This document shows, piece by piece, positions 53,379 to 62,860 of a DNA stretch of 64,000 bases. Where the stretch lies: contig CABQIK010000008.1 of the NCBI GenBank assembly GCA_902464275.1, forward strand, positions 1 to 64,000. The letters are read 5' to 3'. Both the position numbers and the translations under genes were made by a program. The DNA comes from an uncultured Alphaproteobacteria bacterium. GTDB taxonomy: Bacteria; Pseudomonadota; Alphaproteobacteria; RF32; CAG-239. Every line of letters starts with the position of its first letter. The stretch's first letter is position 1. The notes beneath the pieces were generated by a model. It was not told the origin of the DNA and did not search any database. It saw only the letters and a program-made list of their open reading frames with translations.

Positions 53379-55139
53379 ATGGCAGAAGAAAATACAGATA
53401 ATCAATACGTTGTTTTGGCGCGCAAATACCGCCCGCAAACCTTTGAAGATTTACTCGGACAAGACGCTCTTGTGCAAACTCTAACCAATGCCATTAAAAA
53501 CAATCGTCTGCACCATGCCTACATTTTAACCGGCATTCGCGGAGTCGGAAAAACCACCACCGCGCGCTTGATTGCCCGCGCTCTTAACTGCACCGGGCTT
53601 GACGGTAAAGGCGGCCCCACCATTCATCCTTGCGGCGTTTGTGAAAATTGCCGCGCGATTGCCGCCGGACGCCATATTGACGTTATGGAACTTGACGCCG
53701 CTTCCCGCACCGGTGTTGACGATATTCGCGAGCTTTTAGACAGCGTGCGTTACAAACCGACCAATGCCCGTTATAAAGTTTATATCATAGACGAAGTACA
53801 CATGCTTTCCAAAGGCGCTTTTAATGCTTTGTTAAAAACGCTTGAGGAACCGCCCGCGCATGTTAAATTTATTTTTGCGACCACTGAAATCCGCAAAGTT
53901 CCGGTTACTATTTTATCGCGCTGCCAACGTTTTGACTTACAGCGTTTAAGCATTGAAACATTAATGCAGCTGTTCCACAAAATTATTGCGGCTGAAAATT
54001 TAAAGGCTGATGAAGAAGCCCTTGAAATGGTTGCCCGCGCTGCTGACGGTTCGGCCCGCGACGGTTTATCTATGCTTGACCAAGCTATTGTTTTAGGCGA
54101 CGGCAAAATTAAAACCGAAACCGTAATTGAAATGATTGGTCTGGCCGACCGCACTCAAACTCTAGCACTTTTTGAGCACTTAACCGCCGGCGATATTCCG
54201 TCCGTGCTTAAAAACCTGCAACTTCAGTATAAAAACGGCGCCAACCCGCTTGTTATTTTGCAAGATTTAATTGACGTCACCCACATGCTTACCAAAGCTA
54301 AAATTGTACCCGGCGCCCTTAACTCCGAAACATTAAGCGAAAACGACCGCGAGCTTTGCAACAAGCTGTCCGGCTCTTTATCAGTAGCGGTTTTATCGCG
54401 CGTATGGCAAATGATGCTCAAAGGCTTAGCGGAACTAAACTCCGCGCCGGCGCCGCTTGACGCCTTGGAAATGATTTTAATTCGCATCGCTTATTCAGCT
54501 TCCCTGCCGACGCCGGCTGAAATTTTGGAAGAAGTAAAAAAAAAATCTGATTTAAGCCAAACCGCTCCTAAAATCAGCGTTTCAGCCCCGCAAATTGCCT
54601 CGCAGCAAGCTTTACCGCAACCGGTGAACAACCTTGCTTCGCAGCCTGCGATTAACCCGGCTCCCGCGCCGACTGCGCCGATTTCATCCGCTCCTTGCCC
54701 GATGAATAACATTATGCAGTTAGTTTCCTATTTGGAAAATCACAAAAAAATACTGATAGATTATTCATTAAAGCACGATGTTTCAGTTGAAAAATTTGGC
54801 AACTGGCAAATTGAGATGACTTTGTCTGACAAAACCCCGCCTGATTTTATAAGCAACTTGCGGCAGGCTTTAACTGAGGCGACCGGCGGCGAATGGCAGA
54901 TTATTCAGCGCCATGGCGCGCTTGGTCAAACTTTAGCCGATATTGAAAGCGCCGCTACCGAAGCCGACAAGCGCAGTGCCTCTGAGCATCCGTTGGTCAA
55001 AGCCATATACGCTGAATTTAAGGGCGCCCGTATTGATACCATTACCCGTAAAGTTTCTGAAGCCGATTCGGAAAATTCCGAAGACGATGATGAAACCGAT
55101 AAAGAAACCGTAACTCAAACTTATGAAGAGGAAGAATAA
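53379..55139 (+). CDS. dnaX: DNA polymerase III subunit gamma/tau
   Basis: Clamp-loader ATPase. 586 residues. Walker A GIRGVGKTTTARL, zinc-binding CGVCENCRAI, DEVHMLSKGAFNALLKTLEEPP, and sensor 1 FIFATTEIRKVPVTILSRCQ. Domain III ends near 375, followed by a Pro/Ala linker and a tau C-terminus. The start is ATG 53379. Codons 386-389 form a run of ten A residues (54536-54545). A -1 slip there reads ATC TGA at once and a +1 slip meets TAA at 54553, so a gamma-like product of about 390 residues is probably made. Confidence 0.96.
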   Translation: MAEENTDNQYVVLARKYRPQTFEDLLGQDALVQTLTNAIKNNRLHHAYILTGIRGVGKTTTARLIARALNCTGLDGKGGPTIHPCGVCENCRAIAAGRHIDVMELDAASRTGVDDIRELLDSVRYKPTNARYKVYIIDEVHMLSKGAFNALLKTLEEPPAHVKFIFATTEIRKVPVTILSRCQRFDLQRLSIETLMQLFHKIIAAENLKADEEALEMVARAADGSARDGLSMLDQAIVLGDGKIKTETVIEMIGLADRTQTLALFEHLTAGDIPSVLKNLQLQYKNGANPLVILQDLIDVTHMLTKAKIVPGALNSETLSENDRELCNKLSGSLSVAVLSRVWQMMLKGLAELNSAPAPLDALEMILIRIAYSASLPTPAEILEEVKKKSDLSQTAPKISVSAPQIASQQALPQPVNNLASQPAINPAPAPTAPISSAPCPMNNIMQLVSYLENHKKILIDYSLKHDVSVEKFGNWQIEMTLSDKTPPDFISNLRQALTEATGGEWQIIQRHGALGQTLADIESAATEADKRSASEHPLVKAIYAEFKGARIDTITRKVSEADSENSEDDDETDKETVTQTYEEEE

Positions 55140-55142
55140 AAA

Positions 55143-55463
55143 ATGATGAATATTCAAGGCTTGATGAAACAAGCGCAAATGATGCAGAAAAAAATGCAAG
55201 AAACGCAAACCCGTTTAGCCGCGGAAGAACGTGAAGGCACCAGTGGCGGCGGATTAGTTAAAATCGTGCTTAACGGTCGCTCTGAAATGAAAAAAATTTC
55301 CATTGACAAATCGCTGATTGTCGCCGATGAAAGCGATATGCTTGAAGACTTAATTTTAGCCGCCTACAATGATGCGCACAACAAAATTGAAGCCTTGCAG
55401 GAAGAAGGTATGAAAGAAGCTACCGGCGGGGTTAATCTCGGCGGTTTAAAACTTCCGTTTTAA
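55143..55463 (+). CDS. ybaB: YbaB/EbfC nucleoid-associated protein
   Basis: 106 residues; NIQGLMKQAQMMQKKMQETQ is the family N-terminal helix. A small DNA-binding dimer, normally encoded between dnaX and recR as here. It begins three bases after the dnaX stop. Confidence 0.95.
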   Translation: MMNIQGLMKQAQMMQKKMQETQTRLAAEEREGTSGGGLVKIVLNGRSEMKKISIDKSLIVADESDMLEDLILAAYNDAHNKIEALQEEGMKEATGGVNLGGLKLPF

Positions 55464-55474
55464 GGACATAATCC

Positions 55475-56068
55475 GTGGCCGGAAAAGAAATAGAAAAATT
55501 AATCAAAGCGGTTGCCAAATTGCCCGCGCTCGGCACTCGTTCGGCGCGCCGTATTGTTTTGCAACTGCTCAAAAAACGCGACGCCCAGCTTTTGCCGCTG
55601 ATTGAAGCTTTGCAAAACGTGGCCGATAACATTAAAACCTGCCCTGTCTGCGGCAACTTTGATACTGAAGCGCCATGCTCAATTTGCAGCTCCTCTTCTC
55701 GCGACAATACAACCTTGTGCATTGTGCAAGACGTTGCCGATTTATGGGCAATGGAACGAGTCGGTTTTTATAAAGGCAAATACCATGTTTTGGGCGGGAT
55801 TCTTTCCGCATTGGAAGGCATCACGCCGGAAGATTTAAACCTAAGCAACCTAGCAAGCCGCATTGCCGATGAACATATTGAAGAAGTTATCTTAGCCCTG
55901 CCGGCAACAGTTGACGGGCAAATTACCACTCATTATTTGTTAAGCCGCTTAAAAGACATGCCGGTCAAAGTTACCACTTTAGCGCAAGGCATACCGGTCG
56001 GCGCCGAACTTGATTATATGGACGACGGCACCATTCAACTGGCGTTAAGCTCACGCAAACAACTTTAA
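55475..56068 (+). CDS. recR: recombination mediator RecR
   Basis: 197 residues. HhH region LPALGTRSARRIVLQLL, zinc finger CPVCGNFDTEAPCSIC, and Toprim domain LCIVQDVADLWAMER onward. With RecO (and RecF) it loads RecA at gaps. It starts with GTG 55475. Last gene of ffs-dnaX-ybaB-recR, convergent with recN. Confidence 0.97.
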   Translation: MAGKEIEKLIKAVAKLPALGTRSARRIVLQLLKKRDAQLLPLIEALQNVADNIKTCPVCGNFDTEAPCSICSSSSRDNTTLCIVQDVADLWAMERVGFYKGKYHVLGGILSALEGITPEDLNLSNLASRIADEHIEEVILALPATVDGQITTHYLLSRLKDMPVKVTTLAQGIPVGAELDYMDDGTIQLALSSRKQL

Positions 56069-56081
56069 TATTACTGATTTT

Positions 56082-57752
56082 TTATTTGTGACGGCAGCTG
56101 ATTAAAACCTCGGCTGCCGCGCGTGCTTCGTTACTGATTTTTTCACCGGAAAGCATGCGGGCGATTTCTTCTTTTTTCTCACTGTCTGAAAGTTTTTCAA
56201 CCTGAGTTAAGGTAACATTATTTTCAGTTGCTTTGCTAACCTTAAAATGCTCATTGCTGAAAGCGGCAACTTGCGGCGAATGAGTTACTGCCAAAACCTG
56301 AACTTTTTGCGCCAAGCGCGATAAACGCTCGCCAACTGCCTGCGCGGTAGCTCCGCCGATACCGGAATCAACCTCATCAAACACCAAAGTTTCCACACTG
56401 CTTTTTTGCGCCAAATTTACTTTAAGCGCCAGCATAAATCGCGCCAACTCGCCGCCGGAAGCAATTTTACTGAGCGGACCTTGCGGCGAACTCGGATTAG
56501 TGGCAACCGTAAAGCAAACTGCATCGCTCCCGCGCTCATTCCATTCCGATTCGGCAAGCGGCTTAATTTCCGTCATAAACTTGGCTTTTTCCATTTTAAG
56601 TGGCGGCAGCTCCGCCATTACCGCGGTATCTAAAATTTGCGCGGTACTCCGGCGCAATTCAGTTACTTTTGCGGCTTTTTGCATATATTCTTCACGGGCT
56701 TTTTCCACCGCAATATGCAACTCGGCAATATCCGTGCCTCCTTTGTCAATGGCGGCAAGTTTGGTCTTGAAATCAACCAAAACCTCTGGTAAATCATCAA
56801 CGCTCACCTGATGTTTGCGCGCCAACGCTTTCAGTGCAAACAAACGCTCTTCCACACTGTCTGCCTCGCCGGAGTCTAAACTTATTTCACTGCTTGCTTG
56901 TTCAATACGCGCAACCGCCTCGTCTAATTGAATAAGCGCCGTATTCAGCTCTTCGTCAATATCGGCAAATTTATTTTCGGTCAGACTGTTCACCTTAGCG
57001 AGCGCGCTCTGCGCTTTTTGAATTGATGAGGCAATATCGCGCCCCTGCAAAGAAGTATACGCCGTATTTAAGCTTTCCAAAATTTTTTCGGCGTGCATTA
57101 ACTCATTGCGCTTGCGGTTCAGCTCCTCTTCTTCGCCTTTTTTAACTTTAGCCTTTTCAAGCTCATCAGCCCAATGACGCAAATTATCCTCTTCCCGCGA
57201 GGCATCTGCAAAAGCCTGTTCCGCATTTTTCAGCTGTTTTTGCAATTTTTTATAAAACTGATATCTATCAGCCAAAGCCGCTAATTCAGCATTATAACCT
57301 CCGAAATTGTCTAGCACCGACAAATGAGTTGCCGGATTAAGCAATCCCTGATTATCAAATTGCCCGTGCACTTCAACCAAATACGAGCCGAGTTCTTTAA
57401 GCAAACGCAACGTAATCGGTTGATCGTTTAACAATATTTTGCTTTTACTATCAGTCGTGAGCGAACGTTTAATGATAATTTCATCATCAACTTCAATATC
57501 ATTTTCAGCGCATATCGCAAAAAAAGGATTAGCTTTATCGGCAAGCTCAAACACCCCGCTCACCATTAACTTATCCGCTCCGTTTCTGATTAAGCCGACC
57601 TCTGCTCTGTTACCCAAAAGCAAGCCTAGTGAATCTAACAAAACCGACTTACCGGCACCGGTTTCGCCGCTGAACACGCTTAGCCCGCCGCTAAAATCCA
57701 AATTAAGCGAATCAATCAAAACAACATTGCGAACCGAGAGCGACTTTAACAT
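56082..57752 (-). CDS. recN: DNA repair ATPase RecN
   Basis: SMC-like protein for double-strand break repair. 556 residues: Walker A FSGETGAGKSVLLDSLGLLLG at residue 27, two coiled-coil arms around 150-370, signature LSKIASGGELARFMLAL and Walker B VFDEVDSGIGG. Cotranscribed after bamD (8-base gap), a conserved alphaproteobacterial arrangement. Confidence 0.97.
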   Translation of the reverse strand: MLKSLSVRNVVLIDSLNLDFSGGLSVFSGETGAGKSVLLDSLGLLLGNRAEVGLIRNGADKLMVSGVFELADKANPFFAICAENDIEVDDEIIIKRSLTTDSKSKILLNDQPITLRLLKELGSYLVEVHGQFDNQGLLNPATHLSVLDNFGGYNAELAALADRYQFYKKLQKQLKNAEQAFADASREEDNLRHWADELEKAKVKKGEEEELNRKRNELMHAEKILESLNTAYTSLQGRDIASSIQKAQSALAKVNSLTENKFADIDEELNTALIQLDEAVARIEQASSEISLDSGEADSVEERLFALKALARKHQVSVDDLPEVLVDFKTKLAAIDKGGTDIAELHIAVEKAREEYMQKAAKVTELRRSTAQILDTAVMAELPPLKMEKAKFMTEIKPLAESEWNERGSDAVCFTVATNPSSPQGPLSKIASGGELARFMLALKVNLAQKSSVETLVFDEVDSGIGGATAQAVGERLSRLAQKVQVLAVTHSPQVAAFSNEHFKVSKATENNVTLTQVEKLSDSEKKEEIARMLSGEKISNEARAAAEVLISCRHK

Positions 57753-57760
57753 TTTAAGCC

Positions 57761-58516
57761 TTATTTAGTTTTGATTAAGTTTTGAGCTTTAACGCTCCAA
57801 CTGCTTTGCGGGTAGTTATGCTCCAAAACTTTTGCCGTTTTAAGCGCCTGATTATTCATGCCGAGAATAGTATAAATTTCAACCTGCCTATACAAAGCTT
57901 CTTCAATTTGCGTGGTGGTCTGATAATTTTCAACCACGGTGTTAAAGCGGTTAAGCGCCGAAAGATAATTTTTGCCATTTAAATAATAACGCCCGACAGC
58001 CATTTCCTGCCCAGCCAAGTGGTCAGCCGTCAAATTAAGCTTTTGTGCCGCGTCTTTGGCATAAGCGGTGTTCGGAAACATAATAACCACCTGCCGCAAA
58101 GCGTCATTTGCCTTTGCCGTAATTGACTGGTCCTTATCCGCCGGACTGATTTGGTCATAGTAGCACAAGCCTTTCATATAATAGGCATAAGCCACGTCTT
58201 TATTTCCGGGATGAAATTTAATAAACCGCTCAAAACTGATAATTGCATCGTCATATTTTTCATTTTTATAATGCGCGTAACCACCCATCAGTTTAGCCTT
58301 TACCGCCCACTTTGAATACGGGTGCTCAATTTCAACCTTTTCAAAATTTTCCGCCGCTTTGGCATAAGCCGTTTTTTGCAAATCTTGATAACCTTGTTTA
58401 TAAAGTTCTTCCGCGCTTAAAACCGATTCTTCATCAGCTTTTCCAGAAGCGCAAGCCGCAAGCATTAAAACCCCGCAAACTGCGATTGCCGTTTTTTGCC
58501 AACCTGATATTTTCAT
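57761..58516 (-). CDS. bamD: outer membrane assembly lipoprotein BamD
   Basis: 251 residues. Lipobox LAAC22; then TPR-like helical repeats (AEELYKQGYQDLQKTAYAKAAENFEKVE, YDDAIISFERFIKFHPGN). It is the essential lipoprotein of the BAM complex that inserts beta-barrels. Its ATG overlaps the lpxC stop by one base (TAATG), so translation is coupled. Confidence 0.95.
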   Translation of the reverse strand: MKISGWQKTAIAVCGVLMLAACASGKADEESVLSAEELYKQGYQDLQKTAYAKAAENFEKVEIEHPYSKWAVKAKLMGGYAHYKNEKYDDAIISFERFIKFHPGNKDVAYAYYMKGLCYYDQISPADKDQSITAKANDALRQVVIMFPNTAYAKDAAQKLNLTADHLAGQEMAVGRYYLNGKNYLSALNRFNTVVENYQTTTQIEEALYRQVEIYTILGMNNQALKTAKVLEHNYPQSSWSVKAQNLIKTK

Positions 58517-59385
58517 TATTTTTTATCTCCGTCAAAAACTTTATAATTTGTAGCGTCCGCAAACAATTTTTTCAAAATTTCATTATTATGAAAATGCCCG
58601 CTGCAAACGGCAACCACATCGGCAACCAAGCGGTATCCAGAAGTGTACATATCCCCGATTAAATCCAAAACCTTATGATTAACGCATTCATTTTTAACCC
58701 TGAAACCCTCGGGATTTAAAATCGTATCGCCGTCAAGCACCACTGCGTTATCCAAACTTCCGCCTTTAATTAAACCTAATGACTTTAAATATTCAATTTG
58801 ATATTTTTCACAAAACGTGCGGCACAGAGCAATTTGCGAGCTGAAAATTTCCGGCGTAATTTTAGCGTCAAACACCTGATGTCCAACAATCTTGGACGAA
58901 AACTCAATTTCAAAATGCACATTTAAGTCTTTTCCGCCGTTAGGCAGCAGCTTAACGCTTCCGCCCTTGCCGTCGGCAAATTCAACCGGCTTTAACACTT
59001 CAATAAATTTACTGCCCGCGTTTTGCTCTTGCTTGGGCGCGGCGGCAAGTTCACCATAAAACACCTTGCCGCTGCCGTCTGCAATCGGCAATTCCTGATT
59101 ATTGCACTCAATATAAGCATTATCAATTTGCGCCGCGTATAACGCCGCCATCAAATGTTCAATTGTGCTGACTAAAACTCCGTCCTGCCCCAAACAGGTG
59201 CAGTTACGCGTATCAACCACATTATTATACGTGGCGGCAATCGGTTTGGCACCGGCAACATCCGTGCGGCAAAAAACAATTCCGGTATTAACCGGCGCCG
59301 GATTAATCACCAAAACCGAATCACAACCTGAGTGCAATCCGATTCCTTTTATAGTCAGAGTTTTTTTTAATGTACGTTGTATCAT
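58516..59385 (-). CDS. lpxC: UDP-3-O-acyl-N-acetylglucosamine deacetylase LpxC
   Basis: Committed step of lipid A synthesis, showing a lipopolysaccharide-type outer membrane. 289 residues. KGIGLHSG at the N-terminus, STIEHLMAAL (first zinc His), VNHKVLDLIGD (His and Asp ligands), CSGHFHNNEIL (catalytic His). The start is ATG 59385 with GGAGA upstream; the longer frame would run into the RNase P RNA gene. First of lpxC-bamD-recN. Confidence 0.96.
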   Translation of the reverse strand: MIQRTLKKTLTIKGIGLHSGCDSVLVINPAPVNTGIVFCRTDVAGAKPIAATYNNVVDTRNCTCLGQDGVLVSTIEHLMAALYAAQIDNAYIECNNQELPIADGSGKVFYGELAAAPKQEQNAGSKFIEVLKPVEFADGKGGSVKLLPNGGKDLNVHFEIEFSSKIVGHQVFDAKITPEIFSSQIALCRTFCEKYQIEYLKSLGLIKGGSLDNAVVLDGDTILNPEGFRVKNECVNHKVLDLIGDMYTSGYRLVADVVAVCSGHFHNNEILKKLFADATNYKVFDGDKK

Positions 59386-59407
59386 TTTTATCTCCAAAAA
59401 TAACTTG

Positions 59408-59802
59408 GGCGGTCTATAAGCCGGGTTTTGTGTCAACACTTGCTTTATCTTGCGATAAAGATTGTCGCGACAGCCATTCATCTAAGCCAAACCGTTGCCG
59501 GTTTGTTCGTGCGACCTACCTCTGGACAGAGTGGAAACTCTCAGTCAGATAAATTCTGATTACTCCTTATTTGGTCTTACATCAAGCAGGGCTTGCCATG
59601 CCTGCGACATTGCTGTTGCAGCGGTGAGCTCTTACCTCGCCATTTCAACCTTACCGAAAATATATTTCGGCGGTATATTTTCTGTGGCGCTTTCCCTCGG
59701 ATTACTCCGGCCGGACGTTATCCGGTGCCTTGTTTCCATGAAGCCCGGACTTTCCTCACCGTCTGATTTTACCTTCCGCGGCGCGGCTGTCCGACCACCC
59801 TG
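59408..59802 (-). ncRNA. rnpB: RNase P RNA, bacterial class A
   Basis: Catalytic RNA that trims tRNA 5' leaders. On the minus strand it shows the 5' GGTCGGACAGCCGC, then GAGGAAAGTCCGGGCT (CR-I), the central AGGTAAGAGCTCACCGC region, CCAAATAAGGAG, AGATGAATGGCTGTCGCGAC (CR-V) and the closing AACCCGGCTTATAGACC. About 395 nt, with ends approximate. It occupies most of the 550-base gap between lpxC and the outer-membrane gene. Confidence 0.95.
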
Positions 59803-59937
59803 TTTTTAACCTATACACAATTACATCTAAAATCAAACGATTTTTACAAGTTTTTCAGTTTATCACCGATATTAAGTATATTTTAAAAGTTTTTTCGCTA
59901 TACTCTCCTCAGTTCTGTTTTTTTAAGGAGTACTTAA

Positions 59938-60543
59938 ATGAAAAAAATTTTATTATCGTCAGCCGCCATTGCCTTGGTTGCTGCTTTTGCTATGCCGGCG
60001 CATGCCGAATGTGACGGTTGGTACGGCGCTTTGCGTGCCGGTGTTGTTCAACACGATGTTTCCGATAGCGGTGACATTGCCGACATCAGCGGTGACAACC
60101 TTGACGACAATCGCTTAATGATTAGCGGTGCTTTAGGTTATCGTTATGAACATTTTCGCGGCGAACTTGAATATGTATGGCGTAAACACACTGATGAAGA
60201 AGTAACCAATGAAGGTTTAACTGATACCATGAAATTTAAGTCATACTCATACATGTTTAATGTATACTATGATTTATTGCCTTACAACTGGTGGTCACCG
60301 TATGTCGGAGCCGGTTTAGGTTACACCAGATTAAAATACAATAATGTTGATACCTCATGGGGTTACAGCAATGCCAAATACAAAGAAAGCAACTTCACTT
60401 GGGCTTTGGGCGCAGGTGTTTCCGTAAAAGTAACCAACCGCTTTAACGTTGACTTGGGCTATCGTTACTACGATATGGGCAGCATGAAACATGCCGACAT
60501 CACCGCTCAAGAACTGTACGGCGGCGTTCGTTACGTTTTCTAA
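59938..60543 (+). CDS. outer membrane beta-barrel protein
   Basis: 201 residues. Signal peptide 1-23 (ending MPAHA). The mature part has alternating amphipathic strands (GALGYRYEHFRGELEYVWR, YVGAGLGYTRLKY, FNVDLGYRYYDMG) and the C-terminal Phe after GGVRYVF, typical of eight-stranded OmpA/OmpX-like barrels assembled by BAM. AAGGAG precedes the ATG. Role unknown; likely an abundant surface protein. Confidence 0.88.
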   Translation: MKKILLSSAAIALVAAFAMPAHAECDGWYGALRAGVVQHDVSDSGDIADISGDNLDDNRLMISGALGYRYEHFRGELEYVWRKHTDEEVTNEGLTDTMKFKSYSYMFNVYYDLLPYNWWSPYVGAGLGYTRLKYNNVDTSWGYSNAKYKESNFTWALGAGVSVKVTNRFNVDLGYRYYDMGSMKHADITAQELYGGVRYVF

Positions 60544-60561
60544 TGTAACCATCAATCAAAT

Positions 60562-60594
60562 TAAAGAGAGTTTGTTCGCAAGCTCTCTTTTTTG
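60562..60594 (+). terminator. intrinsic terminator of the barrel gene
   Basis: AAAGAGAG / CTCTCTTT stem with a TTTGTTCGCAAG loop, followed by a T-run. Confidence 0.8.
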
Positions 60595-60624
60595 TGCGAT
60601 ATTTGTTTTTGTGCTTGAGTTTTT

Positions 60625-60654
60625 GTTTAACGCGGTTAAACTTTATTTTATAAT
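60625..60654 (+). promoter_or_regulatory. glmM promoter overlapped by a 17-bp palindrome
   Basis: TATAAT at 60649-60654. The -35 position, 17 bases upstream, falls in the perfect inverted repeat GTTTAACGCGGTTAAAC (60625-60641). A repressor bound there would block RNA polymerase; no regulator is identified. Confidence 0.4.
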
Positions 60655-60675
60655 ATTCAACGGAGGCTTTTAATT

Positions 60676-62022
60676 ATGGCAAACAAACTTTTCGGCACTG
60701 ACGGCGTACGCGGCGTGGCAAATGAATTTCCAATGACGGCGGAATTTGCATTTCGCTTAGCACAAACATTAAGTCATTTAATCTGCACGCAAAAAAAACG
60801 CGTCGCTATCGGCAAAGATACCCGTGTTTCCGCTGACATGCTTGAATCCGCGCTTATTGCCGGTTTTACTTCCATGGGAGTAAACGTAATTAAAATGGGC
60901 GTGGTGCCCACTCCGTTATTAACCGCTGAAGTCGGCAGCTTAAACGCCGATATGGCCGTTATGATTACCGCCTCGCACAACCCGTATCATGACAACGGCA
61001 TTAAGCTTGTAAACAACAGCGGCGATAAATTTTCTGACGAAAAGACCGCCGAGCTTGAAAAGCTTTTAACCTCTGATATGGTCTTTACGCAAAACAAAGA
61101 AAATATCGGTCGCGTGTTTGAAGATGAAAAAAGCATACCGGCTTATATGGCAAACGCCCGCTCCATTGCGCCAAACACCAACGCCTTAAAAGGTTTACGC
61201 GTTGTGCTTGACTGCGCTAACGGCGCTTTTTCAAAAATCATGCCGCAAATTTTCAAAGATTTAGGCGCAGGGGTTATTACTTTGGCTGACGCGCCCGACG
61301 GTTACAACATTAACAAAGATTGCGGCTCGCAGCATACTGAAAAAATGCAACAGGTTGTTACCGATTCGCATGCTCATCTCGGCATTGCCGTTGACGGCGA
61401 CGGCGACCGCATTATTATCTGCGATGAAAACGGCACCCGTATTGAAGGCGACCAAATTATTGCCTTTTTAGCCACTTATTTTAAGCATGAAAATATGTTA
61501 AAAGGCAACGCGGTTGTAGCCACCGTATGGTCAAATTTAGGGCTTGAAAAATACCTGCACACCCTCGGCATAGATTATTACCGCTCAGCTGTCGGCGAAC
61601 GCTATGTTATTGAAAAAATGCGGCAAACCGGAGCTAATGTAGGCGGTGAAGAATCCGGGCACATGGTGCTTTCCGATTATGCCAAAACCGGCGACGCATT
61701 ATTAACCGGCTTAGTTATCAGCTTAGGACTCTTAAAAAGCGGCAAAAAGATGAGCGAGATTTTTCCGCTGTTTGCCAAATGCCCGTGCCAAATCAGCAAT
61801 TTGCGCTTTAAATCGCCTGAAGATGTAAACACCGCGTTTGCAAGCAGTATTGTGCAACAGGTTATCGCCGATTCGGAGCAAAAAATTAAAGGTTCCGGCT
61901 CAATAATTGTTCGCAAATCAGGTACTGAACCGATGATTAAAGTGCGGGTTGAAGCCGAAGACAATCAGCTTGTTAATGAAATCAGCGCCGCCATTGTTGC
62001 TGAAATTGAAAAATACCGCTAG
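60676..62022 (+). CDS. glmM: phosphoglucosamine mutase
   Basis: Converts glucosamine-6-P to glucosamine-1-P for UDP-GlcNAc (peptidoglycan and lipid A). 448 residues. Catalytic Ser in ITASHNPYHDNGIK, metal loop VDGDGDR, sugar loop GGEESGH, phosphate site VRKSGTEPMIKVRVEAE. GGAGG precedes the ATG. Not followed by ftsH or folP as in some relatives. Confidence 0.97.
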   Translation: MANKLFGTDGVRGVANEFPMTAEFAFRLAQTLSHLICTQKKRVAIGKDTRVSADMLESALIAGFTSMGVNVIKMGVVPTPLLTAEVGSLNADMAVMITASHNPYHDNGIKLVNNSGDKFSDEKTAELEKLLTSDMVFTQNKENIGRVFEDEKSIPAYMANARSIAPNTNALKGLRVVLDCANGAFSKIMPQIFKDLGAGVITLADAPDGYNINKDCGSQHTEKMQQVVTDSHAHLGIAVDGDGDRIIICDENGTRIEGDQIIAFLATYFKHENMLKGNAVVATVWSNLGLEKYLHTLGIDYYRSAVGERYVIEKMRQTGANVGGEESGHMVLSDYAKTGDALLTGLVISLGLLKSGKKMSEIFPLFAKCPCQISNLRFKSPEDVNTAFASSIVQQVIADSEQKIKGSGSIIVRKSGTEPMIKVRVEAEDNQLVNEISAAIVAEIEKYR

Positions 62023-62093
62023 CGATTAAACCTTTATTTACCCGCAAAGCGTATTATTTTTTCTGATGTTAAAGCCAACAAAAGGAAAATAAA

Positions 62094-62606
62094 ATGATAA
62101 AAGGTATTTTAGCGCTGTTTCGTTCCGGATTAATCTTAAACCCGATGGTATTGCTCGGCATTTTAACCGGTTTTACGGCCATGGGCACGCTTGAAGGCGA
62201 ACAGCTGCGCCAGTTTTATACCAATTATCATTTATATTTGCTTATGTTTTTGGTTGCCGGAATTTATGTTTATATTTTCAAGCGCACATATCTCAAAGGC
62301 GGCGTAATCACCGATTGGCAAGCAACCATACAAACTATGGTCGGTCATTTTTTAATGTTGGTGGTATCGTTTATCTTCAGCATGCTGTTTGTTATGGTAA
62401 TGTCCTTTAGCGGCGATGAAGATGAAAATTACGACCTGCCGGAATTTGACCAGGTCACCGCTGATTTACAAAACAATCAACAAGAATTGCAACAAAACTA
62501 CAATGCTATCATGGAAGCGGTAGACGGCCCGACCGCCGCGCAAATACCGGCACAAGCAGAACCGTTAACGCAACCTGCCCCGCAAGCTTCAACCCCCGCG
62601 CAATAA
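62094..62606 (+). CDS. hypothetical membrane protein with disordered tail
   Basis: 170 residues with three hydrophobic segments (about 10-30, 45-62, 80-105), then an acidic stretch SGDEDENYDLPEF and a Gln/Pro/Ala-rich tail. Not recognised. AAAGGAAA precedes the ATG. Downstream of glmM by 71 bases, same direction. Confidence 0.6.
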   Translation: MIKGILALFRSGLILNPMVLLGILTGFTAMGTLEGEQLRQFYTNYHLYLLMFLVAGIYVYIFKRTYLKGGVITDWQATIQTMVGHFLMLVVSFIFSMLFVMVMSFSGDEDENYDLPEFDQVTADLQNNQQELQQNYNAIMEAVDGPTAAQIPAQAEPLTQPAPQASTPAQ

Positions 62607-62608
62607 AG

Positions 62609-62764
62609 GCTCTATAAAATTCCCCTTTACGTAAGAGTAGCACACGCTATAAAAAATTCCCATTCTGAGTCTGGGTAACAGCGGAACACCGACGGGGTGG
62701 CTCATGCAACTTATACACAATATCATTAATTCCCCTCTATGGCGCGCTGCCAAAGGATGGTGGT
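62609..62764 (+). repeat. degenerate REP-like units and an extra TTATACACA site
   Basis: Three decayed REP-like units: AAAATTCCCCTTTACG near 62615, AAAAAATTCCCATTCTGAG with CGACGGGGTGGCT (62650-62701), and AATTCCCCTCTATGGCGCG (62730-62764). TTATACACA at 62711-62719 sits between them and is a seventh copy of the box seen in the pilin leaders. Confidence 0.5.
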
Positions 62765-62769
62765 TAATA

Positions 62770-62860
62770 CAACTTATGCACAGCACAGACTCGTAAATAT
62801 TGCAAAAAAAAAACGCGAGCTAAAATCTTCTTTAAGGTAACAATTTGAGGAGATTTTCTG
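62770..62860 (+). promoter_or_regulatory. pilin leader cassette, copy 6
   Basis: Box TTATGCACA (62774-62782), ten A residues, arms AAAATCTTCTT (62822-62832) and GAGGAGATTTT (62847-62857), then CTG and the ATG at 62861. The 3' edge (CTGATGTTTAT) matches copy 3, not the MKSEN group. Confidence 0.75.

Noticed and set aside
59386..59481. N-terminal extension of LpxC to 59481
   Set aside because: It runs into the RNase P RNA gene, and the ATG at 59385 has a good GGAGA site and the family N-terminus.
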